A DNA stretch of 15,842 bases from an uncultured Eubacteriales bacterium (lineage in GTDB: Bacteria > Bacillota > Clostridia > Oscillospirales > CAG-272): NCBI GenBank assembly GCA_934467435.1, contig CAKSLR010000025.1, forward strand, positions 1 through 15,842, written 5' to 3'. Positions 1 to 6,741 of the stretch are shown here, one piece after another. The translations under genes were made by a program, and so were the position numbers. The notes below the pieces were generated by a model. That model made no database searches. It was not told where the DNA came from and was given only the letters and a program-made list of their open reading frames with translations. How positions within the stretch are numbered: the first letter of the stretch is position 1; each line of letters begins with the position of its first letter.

Positions 1-1424
1 CGGATGATCCTGGGATCCGTTACCGTAACGGGGCCTCCGGCGGCAATTTGCTTTTTAAACAGGGGAATGACGCTGCCGTTTGAGCCAAGGACGTTGCCAA
101 AGCGGACCGAGACGTATTCCGTTTTGGAGCAGCGGTCGATCATCTGAATGACCATCTCGCAGATTCGCTTTGTCGCGCCCATGACGTTGGTGGGATTGAC
201 CGCTTTGTCTGAGGAGATCAGCAGAAAGCGCTCCACGTGATACAGATCCGCCAGCTCCGCCACATTCTTTGTGCCGAATACATTGTTTTTCACCGCTTCG
301 CATGGGCTGTCTTCCATAAGCGGCACGTGCTTGTGTGCTGCGGCATGGTACACCAGCTGCGGCCGGTAGGTGCGGAACACATCCTCCATCTTTCCCTTAT
401 CGCGCACGCTGGCAATCAGGGCAAGCAGCGGCAAATCGGGCAATGTACGGCGCAACTCCTGTTCGATCTCATAGGCGTTGTTTTCGTAAATATCAAGAAT
501 AATCAGCAAGCGGGGGTGATGGTGCGCAATCTGCCGGCACAACTCACTGCCGATGGACCCGCCGCCGCCGGTCACCAAAACCACCTGGTTTTCGATATAC
601 CCCATAATTTCATCGAGATTGACGCGGATCTGCTCTCTGCCGAGCAAATCCCCGATCTCAACATCCCGCAGGGCGCCGATGCTCACTTCCTCGTTGACCA
701 ACTGATAAACCCCCGGCAGGGTGCGGGTATGCAGTCCGCTTGCCTGACAGACCTCCAGAATTTCCTTCAGGCGCCGCCGCGGCGCTGACGGAATGGCAAC
801 AAAAATCTCCTCCGCACCGAAGCGGGCAACCGCCGCGGGAAGATCGGTGATTTTTCCGAATACGGGAACGCCCTCCACCGTCAGTCCGATTTTCTTCGGG
901 TCATCATCCAAAAGACATACGGGCACGCAGGTCAGGTAGTGCGAAGAAAACATCTCCCGCAGGATCATCTGCCCCGCATCCCCCGCACCGATCACGATGA
1001 CACGTTTTCCGCGATTGACGCGGTGATACTTATGGTTGCGAAGCGCACGGACAAAACGGCGGGAAAACCGCACAAGGAGTACCGCCGCCCCAAAGAAAAG
1101 AATCTGGCAAAGGGCATACCGCAGCGAAACACCGAACCAAAGGCATGCGCCGAAGCTGACCACGGCGCAACAGGTAATGGCGGCAGCAATCCGCAGACAC
1201 TCCATCACCCCCGCATACCGCCAGGTAGAACCGTAAAGGTGGAAAACAACAAAAAAAATGACCATGGCAATCAGCCCGATGGCAAACGCCGGTACGTTGG
1301 GGTCCGGCAAGAGGAACGAAAACGTCCCCGTGGTAATATAAAAAGAAAACAGCGCCGCGATATAAAACGCCACGATATCACACAAAAAGAGCAGACAAAC
1401 TTTGACTTTCCGATTCACGGTCAT
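1..1424 (-). CDS. CapD/FlaA1-type membrane nucleotide-sugar 4,6-dehydratase/epimerase (C-terminus outside window)
   Basis: The product probably converts a UDP-sugar such as UDP-GlcNAc for polysaccharide or glycan synthesis at the inner face of the membrane. 474 residues are visible before the left edge; the family is usually about 600. About four membrane segments fill residues 8-120. A first nucleotide-binding fold begins with GAGDAGQ (146-152). The catalytic SDR domain has TGGGGSIGSE (285-294), followed by the active-site stretch SSDKAVNPTNVMGATKR (404-420), in which the usual SDR tyrosine is methionine, as in PglF-type dehydratases. The start is the ATG at 1424: an ATG 4 bases upstream is in another frame, and GAAAGG lies just before. 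It has its own promoter and a hairpin-bearing leader. The family assignment is firm; the exact substrate cannot be told. No other polysaccharide gene is in view, so any cluster would lie to the left. Confidence 0.93.
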   Translation of the reverse strand, partial: MTVNRKVKVCLLFLCDIVAFYIAALFSFYITTGTFSFLLPDPNVPAFAIGLIAMVIFFVVFHLYGSTWRYAGVMECLRIAAAITCCAVVSFGACLWFGVSLRYALCQILFFGAAVLLVRFSRRFVRALRNHKYHRVNRGKRVIVIGAGDAGQMILREMFSSHYLTCVPVCLLDDDPKKIGLTVEGVPVFGKITDLPAAVARFGAEEIFVAIPSAPRRRLKEILEVCQASGLHTRTLPGVYQLVNEEVSIGALRDVEIGDLLGREQIRVNLDEIMGYIENQVVLVTGGGGSIGSELCRQIAHHHPRLLIILDIYENNAYEIEQELRRTLPDLPLLALIASVRDKGKMEDVFRTYRPQLVYHAAAHKHVPLMEDSPCEAVKNNVFGTKNVAELADLYHVERFLLISSDKAVNPTNVMGATKRICEMVIQMIDRCSKTEYVSVRFGNVLGSNGSVIPLFKKQIAAGGPVTVTDPRII

Positions 1425-1433
1425 CCATCCTTT

Positions 1434-1452
1434 CACCGCACAGCGAGCGGTG
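1434..1452 (-). promoter_or_regulatory. Leader hairpin just upstream of the capD-like ribosome binding site
   Basis: A 6-bp perfect inverted repeat (CACCGC at 1434-1439, GCGGTG at 1447-1452, 7-nt loop) ends directly before the GAAAGG that precedes the start codon. It would fold in the mRNA leader and could modulate ribosome access. The structure is seen; its role is inferred. Confidence 0.35.
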
Positions 1453-1453
1453 C

Positions 1454-1485
1454 AAAAAAAGTGAGTCCCGACGAATGGGAGACTC
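1454..1485 (-). terminator. Terminator-like attenuator hairpin in the leader of the capD-like gene
   Basis: On the minus strand GAGTC-T-CCC (1485-1477) pairs with GGGACTC (1469-1463), with one bulged T. Two bases later comes a run of seven T (1460-1454). This is the form of an intrinsic terminator, but it lies between the promoter and the start codon, so it would end transcripts before the gene unless overcome. No alternative antiterminator fold was identified by eye. Confidence 0.5.
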
Positions 1486-1495
1486 GATCCCCTTT

Positions 1496-1524
1496 AGTAT
1501 ATCACATCTTTCGCCACCCGTCAA
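1496..1524 (-). promoter_or_regulatory. Sigma-A type promoter of the capD-like gene
   Basis: On the minus strand, -35 TTGACG (1524-1519), a 17-bp spacer, and -10 TATACT (1501-1496). The spacing is ideal and each hexamer has one mismatch. Transcription should begin near 1488, giving a leader of about 65 nt that carries the two hairpins. Confidence 0.75.
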
Positions 1525-1577
1525 GGTTCTTTGCAAAGATCCGGAAAAAGCGACAGGCGGCGTCCTCCTGCATCCGC

Positions 1578-1606
1578 AAAAAAAGCCCCGCCTGCATCGG
1601 CGGGGC
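1578..1606 (-). terminator. Intrinsic terminator after the two-gene membrane-protein operon
   Basis: A perfect 8-bp stem, GCCCCGCC (1585-1592) with GGCGGGGC (1599-1606) and a 6-nt loop, is followed on the minus strand by seven T (1584-1578). It starts 4 bases after the stop codon at 1611-1613. Confidence 0.9.
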
Positions 1607-1610
1607 GGGG

Positions 1611-2135
1611 TTATTCGGCATCTTCTTTGGCGGCGGCTTCCTTTGCCGCTGCGGCGGCGTCGCACAACGCTGCGCAGAAATCATCGTCTGCCTCCAGGCG
1701 GAGTTGCATGACCTCCCCTGCCACACGGGCGCGGACAAGGACCGTCTCGGCGCCGCACATCGTTGCCCGGTACGTGTAACAGGCACGCGACGATACGCCG
1801 GCTGCGGCAAACGGCTGCACCGAAAGAAAACCGCGCAGCGGAACACGTGCAATCAGGCTGGCACGGTGCCCCTGTACCTGTTCCACCAGCAGCGATGCTT
1901 TGGCTTTTTCCTCCGGGTTGGTCAGAATATATACATACTTCACCCACGAATACCGGTAAAAAACATACAGCGCCGCCACCAGAAACAGCAACGCCACGGT
2001 CTGCACAACGCCGCGGTAGGACGGGAGCCGCAGGGAAAGGAGAAGCAACACCACCGCCGGCAAAAGTAGCCCCGCACCGAGCATCTGTGCCGAGCGATTC
2101 TTCGCCCGCGGGGAAAAACGAATCTCTTCCGTCAT
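1611..2135 (-). CDS. Unrecognised two-pass membrane protein, 174 aa
   Basis: I do not recognise this family. The N-terminal 16 residues are polar and basic. Two hydrophobic helices follow at about 18-37 and 43-62, with a short turn between them. The remaining ~110 residues form a soluble, probably cytoplasmic domain beginning with YVYILTNPEEKAKASLLVEQ, and the tail is rich in alanine and glutamate. Its ATG overlaps the stop codon of the upstream gene (ATGA, 2132-2135), and GGAGGTG lies 5-6 bases before it inside that gene, so the two are probably translationally coupled and functionally linked. The terminator follows at once. The reading frame is well supported by coupling, ribosome binding site and terminator; the function is unknown. 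Confidence 0.8.
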   Translation of the reverse strand: MTEEIRFSPRAKNRSAQMLGAGLLLPAVVLLLLSLRLPSYRGVVQTVALLFLVAALYVFYRYSWVKYVYILTNPEEKAKASLLVEQVQGHRASLIARVPLRGFLSVQPFAAAGVSSRACYTYRATMCGAETVLVRARVAGEVMQLRLEADDDFCAALCDAAAAAKEAAAKEDAE

Positions 2136-2752
2136 GAAAACACCTCCGAAAGCGAAAAAAACGTGTCGTATGGTTCCAGTTCCTTTTCATACAGCGGAAT
2201 CATGGCATACGCCTCTTTTTCATAATCCACCGCGTCATGGTAATAAATCTCCACCCGCAGCCAGCCCGGTTCGGCGGAAAAAGACACGTCGGAAAAAACG
2301 ACCTTCATGTACTGATACATAAAATGCCCTTCCGCTGCCACACAGGTACCGCGGGCACGGTTCCCGTATTCATCCACCAAGGTGATATCAAAGAGGGCGG
2401 GGTCGGCGGTCAGCGAATCGGCGGGCAACGAAAAATCGCGCTCCATCTCCCGCAGCGTACTGTTATTGTAGCGCAGCGCAATCTGCAGTTCCTTCGCCTC
2501 GGGGGAATAATACTGATACGCCGCCATGAAATGAGCAAACTTGGCATTATCATAGGAAATGCGCAGATCCTGCCGCCGCACCTGCAGCGCGGGATCCTCT
2601 TCCCATGCCTGCCGCAATGCCTCTGTCGGGTAGAGCGATTTCATGACGCTGGGGTAGTATTCCGCCACAATGATACGGACAAGCAAAAAACCGATGATGC
2701 CGAAAATGACGGCAAGACAAGCAAATTTTAAAGTGCGTTTGATATATTTCAT
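2132..2752 (-). CDS. Unrecognised single-pass membrane-anchored protein, 206 aa
   Basis: I do not recognise this family. A basic start (MKYIKRTLK) leads into one hydrophobic helix at about 10-29, an uncleaved anchor or signal peptide with no lipobox cysteine. The ~175-residue remainder is hydrophilic, rich in tyrosine and acidic residues, and should lie outside the membrane. The stretch FDITLVDEYGNRARGT suggests a beta-sandwich, but this is only an impression. It is the first gene of a two-gene operon, driven by a perfect-consensus promoter about 30 bases upstream, and it overlaps the next gene by 4 bases. The start is the ATG at 2752, with an AAGGGTGGGG purine tract upstream. The two proteins may work together at the envelope; that is inference. 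Confidence 0.8.
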   Translation of the reverse strand: MKYIKRTLKFACLAVIFGIIGFLLVRIIVAEYYPSVMKSLYPTEALRQAWEEDPALQVRRQDLRISYDNAKFAHFMAAYQYYSPEAKELQIALRYNNSTLREMERDFSLPADSLTADPALFDITLVDEYGNRARGTCVAAEGHFMYQYMKVVFSDVSFSAEPGWLRVEIYYHDAVDYEKEAYAMIPLYEKELEPYDTFFSLSEVFS

Positions 2753-2782
2753 CCGTTGTTCCCCACCCTTCTCTTCTTATTT

Positions 2783-2811
2783 ATTATACCTGAGGGCGGC
2801 GGCTTTGTCAA
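2783..2811 (-). promoter_or_regulatory. Perfect-consensus sigma-A promoter of the unknown membrane-protein operon
   Basis: On the minus strand, -35 TTGACA (2811-2806), a 17-bp spacer, and -10 TATAAT (2788-2783). Both hexamers match consensus exactly. It is divergent from the promoter at 2865-2893, with 53 bp between the two -35 boxes. Confidence 0.9.
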
Positions 2812-2864
2812 TTCCCGCACGCCAAACTTTTTTAACCTTTCCGTGAATTTATTTTGCAAAGTCC

Positions 2865-2893
2865 TTGACAAGACAAAAAGAATTGTGTATAAT
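2865..2893 (+). promoter_or_regulatory. Perfect-consensus sigma-A promoter of the yceD-rpmF operon
   Basis: -35 TTGACA (2865-2870), a 17-bp spacer, and -10 TATAAT (2888-2893), all consensus. Transcription would begin near 2900, giving a leader of about 50 nt. High strength fits a ribosomal protein operon. Confidence 0.9.
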
Positions 2894-2949
2894 ATCTTGT
2901 AGTCTTTTGGCAGTGCACCGTTATACTCGCAGATAGGGAGGGTTTGTAC

Positions 2950-3489
2950 ATGAAACTGGACTTGCGCCCCCTGCTCGCGGAAGATATCCGGCTGCTTTCC
3001 GTGGATTTTCTGCTTGACCCGCCGAAGGGGGAAGAGGACCCGACAAGCGCCCTGTACGGTGTGCATTTCCCGCATCCGCTTCACGTATGCGGGGAGATTA
3101 CCAACACCGCGGGATATATGCGGATGGCGCTTTCGGCGTCGATTCCCTATACCGCCGCCTGTGCCCGTTGTCTGGATCCGATCGACGGTACATTCTCCTT
3201 CCGTTTGGAAAAAACGGTAGCACCGGCGAACCTTATGACGGATGTACGGGAAGAGGATGTGGACGATTATGTGGTGGTGGTAGACGGTTTTTTGGATGTG
3301 GACGAGCAACTCCTTGAGATGATGGAGATGGAGTTCCCCTCCAAACTGCTTTGCCGTGAAGACTGTGCCGGGCTTTGCCCGCGCTGTGGGCAGAACCGGA
3401 ACCACGGGCGCTGCGCGTGCCCCGAAAAAGAGCCGGACCCACGCCTTGCCCCGCTCGCGAACCTGTTAGAAAGATATCAGGACGACTGA
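2950..3489 (+). CDS. yceD: DUF177 / YceD family protein (23S rRNA accumulation protein), 179 aa
   Basis: YceD (DUF177) proteins are needed for normal 23S rRNA accumulation in bacteria and plastids and are typically encoded just upstream of rpmF, as here. The N-terminal half carries CARC (71-74). The C-terminal half has the conserved LCREDCAGLCPRCG stretch (134-147), with cysteines at 135, 139, 143, 146, 155 and 157 that look like a metal-binding cluster. The ATG at 2950 is chosen because GGGAGGG ends 7-8 bases before it; an in-frame TTG at 2944 is too close to that site. rpmF starts 85 bases downstream with no terminator between, so the genes are probably cotranscribed. The family is confident; its molecular action is known only in outline. 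Confidence 0.93.
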   Translation: MKLDLRPLLAEDIRLLSVDFLLDPPKGEEDPTSALYGVHFPHPLHVCGEITNTAGYMRMALSASIPYTAACARCLDPIDGTFSFRLEKTVAPANLMTDVREEDVDDYVVVVDGFLDVDEQLLEMMEMEFPSKLLCREDCAGLCPRCGQNRNHGRCACPEKEPDPRLAPLANLLERYQDD

Positions 3490-3533
3490 GAGGCACTTTT
3501 TCCGTTTATTCTGAAAAATCAGCATATTATCAA

Positions 3534-3548
3534 GCGCACCCCATGCGC
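3534..3548 (+). promoter_or_regulatory. Small hairpin ahead of the rpmF ribosome binding site
   Basis: GCGCA (3534-3538) and TGCGC (3544-3548) form a 5-bp stem with a CCCCA loop, about 11 bases before AGGAGGTG. It could affect rpmF translation or mRNA processing between the two cistrons. It is short and may be chance. Confidence 0.25.
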
Positions 3549-3574
3549 AGCAAGAATCAGGAGGTGTATCCAAC

Positions 3575-3760
3575 ATGGCAGTACCGAAGAGAAAAACATC
3601 CAAGTCGCGCAGAGATAAAAGACGCTCCAGCACTTGGAAGCTCGAGAACCCCACGATGGCAAAATGCCCGAAGTGCGGGGAGATGAATCTCGCTTACCGC
3701 GTTTGCAAGAACTGCGGTTCTTATAAGGGTGAGACGATCATCGCCAAAGCAGAAAATTGA
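3575..3760 (+). CDS. rpmF: 50S ribosomal protein L32, 61 aa
   Basis: L32 is a small basic protein of the large ribosomal subunit. The protein opens with the family signature MAVPKRKTSKSRRDKRRS, then WKL, then two zinc-binding pairs, CPKC (31-34) and CKNC (44-47), so this is the zinc-binding form of L32. The length is normal. AGGAGGTG lies about 8 bases before the ATG. It is the last gene of the yceD-rpmF operon, and the strong hairpin terminator follows 18 bases after the stop. The common rpmF-plsX/fab arrangement is not continued here: the next gene is on the opposite strand. Confidence 0.98.
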   Translation: MAVPKRKTSKSRRDKRRSSTWKLENPTMAKCPKCGEMNLAYRVCKNCGSYKGETIIAKAEN

Positions 3761-3778
3761 TTCTTTCTGCGCTCGGTG

Positions 3779-3820
3779 AAAAAGCGTGGGCGGAACCGAA
3801 AGGTTCCGCCCGCGCTTTTT
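3779..3820. terminator. Bidirectional intrinsic terminator between rpmF and the beta-helix protein gene
   Basis: A 19-bp stem (3779-3797 with 3802-3820) with one G-T pair and a GAAA tetraloop. The arms start with AAAAA and end with TTTTT, so each strand has a U-tract. It ends one base before the stop codon of the minus-strand gene at 3821 and serves both convergent operons. Confidence 0.92.
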
Positions 3821-5632
3821 CTACACAATCTCTTCTTCGGGGTACATCGTGGGAGGATTCCCGGAACTTCCTTCCGCCAATCGCACACATCCCTGTCCTG
3901 CCGCAAAACTGCCGATGCAGGCAGCCCCGTGCGCCGCTACGCCAAAAGAAAAAATCGGCGCGTCTTCCGTCAAAGTGCCGCCGGAAAGGAGTGAATACGT
4001 TGTGCCCGCCTGCATCCGATCCGAGCAGAGGATCAGTTTTCGGTACGCATACGGCGGTTGCACGGTAAAGACGGCGTCCTTCGCACTGCGGAGCCCGATG
4101 AGAGCGCCCGCCTCCCGCCGCCGAGCGAACGTAATCTCCACCGCCGGCAAGTTTCCCGTGCAAGGGAACGAAAAGGAGGAACGCCCGCTGAAAATAACGG
4201 TACCGCCGGAAACGGAAAACGCCCCGGTTACTTTGGAAGGGTCACCGCCGGAAATTTCGGGGCCCGCGAAAAACGCAACCCCGCCAGTCATCGCCGCATC
4301 ACCATCCACCCGCAGGGCATCCCCTGCCGCGTTGGCAATCAGGATGCCGCCTGACAGCAAAAATCCCGCGGGGGGCGCCGACGGCGTTTCCGTATCTTTC
4401 GGGTAAAGAGAAAAACCGGAATCGGTACTCTCCATCCGCACCTGCGCACGGACGCCGTTCTTTTTTGCAGTAAGCCGGGTCGTTCCGCCCGAGACGGTCA
4501 GATTCTCTGCCGCCAGTCCGTTCTGGCAGGTATGCACCGTTACGTCACCGTCCGCGACCAAAAGATCTTTTGCCTGCACGGCTTCCTCGCCTGAGCGAAG
4601 GGTAAAACTGCCGCCCGTCAGGGCAAGTTTTCCGTCACTGTGCAGGGCGTCATCCGCCGCGTCCACATCATACGCGCCGCCACTGATGACCAGTTCCGCC
4701 CGTGCTTTGATTCCCTTGCGGCTCTCGTATCCGCGCTCGCCGGAGGAACCGCCGCCGCAACGGATGGTATAATCACCGCCCGTAAGCAGCGCACACCACG
4801 AGGCGCTGATTCCGTCCGTTCCGCTTTGCAGGTAATAACTGCCGCTTGCCAGGTACACGTAACCGCGCCCTTCGCGCAGGCTGTTGCTCTTCAGCGCATC
4901 CCGCCCGCAAATGGCACGCACCACTGCGTTTTGCGCCAGCAGCGCGTCGTGCCCTACAATCCCGTCCTCCTGTGAAAAAAGAGACAGCGAAAGATCGGAA
5001 AGAATCACCCGATCCCGGCTGTAAATCCCGTCCCGATAGTTCCCGTGGACAGTCAGTTCTCCCGTTCCGCAAAAAACGAGGTCTTCTTCCGAGCAAATTG
5101 CCGCCGCAGGCTCCGCGATGTCTGCCGACGGGCGTGTAGCACCGTCAGAGAGCGTGTTCTGCGTTCCCGTCTCCGCAATCAGGCGCACAATCGAAGCGCC
5201 GGGGCGCACGGTAATAGCGGCGGCATCCTCCCCGGCGGTCAAAGACATACCCGCAAGCACGAGATGCACTCTGCCGTCCGGCACGTCCACCACGATCTGC
5301 CCGCCGGTCATGTCTCCGCGGAACACATAGGTTCCCTTGTCGGTAATGGTCAACGTGCGGCGATCTTCGGAAAGCTTCGCACCGGGGTGCGGAAATTCAA
5401 AATGGTCACCCGCCAGCGTCACATACCGCGCTTTCGGATATGACCAGGTCGCGCGGACATCCCGCGCGGGGATTGCGGTATCCGCAAGCGTCAGACTGCT
5501 TTCCCCCGCAGCGGACGGCGACGGCTCTGTGGCGGCGCCTGCAAACAGATGCGCCACGCCGCCGGGAACCAGAACCAACGCAAGCGCCGCAAGACAGGCG
5601 ACCGCTGCCGTTCCTATCCATTTGTTTTTCAC
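3821..5632 (-). CDS. Secreted Cthe_2159-type carbohydrate-binding beta-helix protein, 603 aa
   Basis: This is a Cthe_2159 (PF14262, formerly DUF4353) protein; the type member from Clostridium thermocellum is a calcium-containing beta-helix that binds acidic polysaccharide such as polygalacturonate. The N-terminus has a basic start (VKNKW) and a hydrophobic helix at about 6-31 with no lipobox, so it is secreted or membrane-anchored. A Ser/Pro/Ala linker follows. Typical family features are LTITDKGTYVFRGDMTGGQI, then VHLVLAGMSLT, then repeated glycine/aspartate-rich strands such as DGIYSRD, DGIVGHD and GRDALKSN, probably the rungs and calcium sites. I prefer the GTG at 5632, because AAAGGGG lies 7 bases before it; an in-frame TTG at 5668 lacks a good site. 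It is the last gene of a three-gene operon, 39 bases after the DUF4956 gene. The ligand is unknown here. Confidence 0.85.
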   Translation of the reverse strand: MKNKWIGTAAVACLAALALVLVPGGVAHLFAGAATEPSPSAAGESSLTLADTAIPARDVRATWSYPKARYVTLAGDHFEFPHPGAKLSEDRRTLTITDKGTYVFRGDMTGGQIVVDVPDGRVHLVLAGMSLTAGEDAAAITVRPGASIVRLIAETGTQNTLSDGATRPSADIAEPAAAICSEEDLVFCGTGELTVHGNYRDGIYSRDRVILSDLSLSLFSQEDGIVGHDALLAQNAVVRAICGRDALKSNSLREGRGYVYLASGSYYLQSGTDGISASWCALLTGGDYTIRCGGGSSGERGYESRKGIKARAELVISGGAYDVDAADDALHSDGKLALTGGSFTLRSGEEAVQAKDLLVADGDVTVHTCQNGLAAENLTVSGGTTRLTAKKNGVRAQVRMESTDSGFSLYPKDTETPSAPPAGFLLSGGILIANAAGDALRVDGDAAMTGGVAFFAGPEISGGDPSKVTGAFSVSGGTVIFSGRSSFSFPCTGNLPAVEITFARRREAGALIGLRSAKDAVFTVQPPYAYRKLILCSDRMQAGTTYSLLSGGTLTEDAPIFSFGVAAHGAACIGSFAAGQGCVRLAEGSSGNPPTMYPEEEIV

Positions 5633-5671
5633 GTGTTTTCCCCTTTCCCGTTGATCGGGCAAAGACAAGGA

Positions 5672-6346
5672 TTACAGTTCATCTTTCTTCGGCAGGATGC
5701 CGGCGCAGGTGATCGGCAGATTGCCGTTCCGCTCCCGCAATGCGTCCATCATCGCCTTCTCTTCCCGGCGGGATTTGAGGGTGACGGTATAACGCAACTC
5801 ATACAGGCTGCCCATGTTGGTTGTACGCACCATCTCCAGATGATACTTACGGGTATATTTTTTCAACACCTCATCCAGCGCATCCTGATAATTCAGCGAT
5901 TCGGGAATCAGAATCTTCAGATTCCGATCCAGCCCCGCATCTTCTCCGAACGGGGTCAGCCCCAGCACCACCATGACCACGCCGAGCACGACCGTAATGA
6001 CGGCGGCATAGATTACATACCCCATGCCGGTGGAAATCCCGATTGCCACCGCACAGAACACTGCTGAAATTTCCCGCGCCGTACCGGGTGCCGAACGGAA
6101 GCGCAACAGGGCAAACGCCCCGCCGATGGCAAGCGCCGCGCCGAAGTTCTGGTTCACGAACAGAATCACCGTCTGAATCACGGCGGGAATCAGAACCAAA
6201 GAAATCGCCATGCTTTTGGAATACGTACCGCTCCACATATACGCCAGCGAAAGAACAAGCCCCAGTATCACCGCAGCGCCGAGACAGATCAGTACCATAG
6301 AGGCGTCATATGCAATATTGGTAGGAAACAGGCTGTTGAATGACAT
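5672..6346 (-). CDS. DUF4956 domain membrane protein, 224 aa
   Basis: DUF4956 proteins are multi-pass membrane proteins of unknown function, often encoded beside VTC-type polyphosphate polymerases and beside CotH or carbohydrate-binding proteins. About four hydrophobic segments lie at 15-37, 46-64, 69-110 (interrupted by RFRSAPGTAREI) and 105-132. The conserved core GGAFALLRFRSAPGTAREI is family-typical. The C-terminal ~90 residues form a soluble domain that includes NLKILIPESLNYQDALDEVL and resembles a small ferredoxin-like fold. The start at 6346 has GGAAGGAGT 6 bases upstream. The gene sits 27 bases after the 78-aa gene and 39 bases before the beta-helix gene, so the three are probably cotranscribed and may form one envelope system. 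Confidence 0.88.
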   Translation of the reverse strand: MSFNSLFPTNIAYDASMVLICLGAAVILGLVLSLAYMWSGTYSKSMAISLVLIPAVIQTVILFVNQNFGAALAIGGAFALLRFRSAPGTAREISAVFCAVAIGISTGMGYVIYAAVITVVLGVVMVVLGLTPFGEDAGLDRNLKILIPESLNYQDALDEVLKKYTRKYHLEMVRTTNMGSLYELRYTVTLKSRREEKAMMDALRERNGNLPITCAGILPKKDEL

Positions 6347-6373
6347 AAAAATACTCCTTCCGGGGAACCGTTA

Positions 6374-6610
6374 TCATAATTTTTTGCGTTGCCGCAACAC
6401 GGAAAACAAAATGCCGCATACAAGGCACATCGCGCCCCACGCCAGCGCAAGGCAACGCAGACGCAAAGAAACATCGCCCTGCCGCACGCGGGAAAGCCGG
6501 GGTTCCTCCGCCGTGGGAGAATCCAGCCACTGCTCCTCTACCCGATAAACCGTGCGGTAAACCGGACCGCCGGAGAGAAATCTCCGCACGGAAAAACCGT
6601 TTTTGAACAT
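6374..6610 (-). CDS. Small single-pass membrane protein, 78 aa, first gene of the DUF4956 operon
   Basis: I do not recognise a family. The first ~50 residues are polar and arginine-rich with the stretch VYRVEEQWLDSPTAEEPRLS. A single hydrophobic helix lies at about 55-73 (ALAWGAMCLVCGILFSVL), followed by a basic tail, RQRKKL. This suggests a C-terminal membrane anchor with the tail in the cytoplasm. The ATG at 6610 is chosen because GGAAAGGAG lies about 10 bases before it; the open frame continues upstream only into the promoter. The operon position, directly ahead of DUF4956, suggests a partner or regulator of that protein, which is inference. It may be conserved only in close relatives. Confidence 0.65.
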   Translation of the reverse strand: MFKNGFSVRRFLSGGPVYRTVYRVEEQWLDSPTAEEPRLSRVRQGDVSLRLRCLALAWGAMCLVCGILFSVLRQRKKL

Positions 6611-6653
6611 AAAAACAAAACTCCTTTCCCAAAGGGGAATTAAGAACAAAGAT

Positions 6654-6682
6654 ATTATACAATATGCTGCATAAAAAAGCAA
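6654..6682 (-). promoter_or_regulatory. Promoter of the 78-aa / DUF4956 / beta-helix operon
   Basis: On the minus strand, -35 TTGCTT (6682-6677), a 17-bp spacer, and -10 TATAAT (6659-6654). The -10 is perfect and the -35 is weak at its end. The region is AT-rich compared with its surroundings. Confidence 0.7.
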
Positions 6683-6741
6683 GTATATTTTTCGTTTTTG
6701 TGCAAATAATAAGTCAACAAAACAGGAAGGAGGAGGAACCG

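Noticed and set aside
939..2069. A 376-codon plus-strand open frame across the capD-like start and the unknown membrane gene
   Set aside because: It runs antisense through a coding start, promoter and terminator. Its composition is that of a shadow frame.
4200..5400. Repetitive-looking stretch in the beta-helix gene as a DNA repeat
   Set aside because: The repetition is at protein level (beta-helix rungs); I see no matching nucleotide repeat units.
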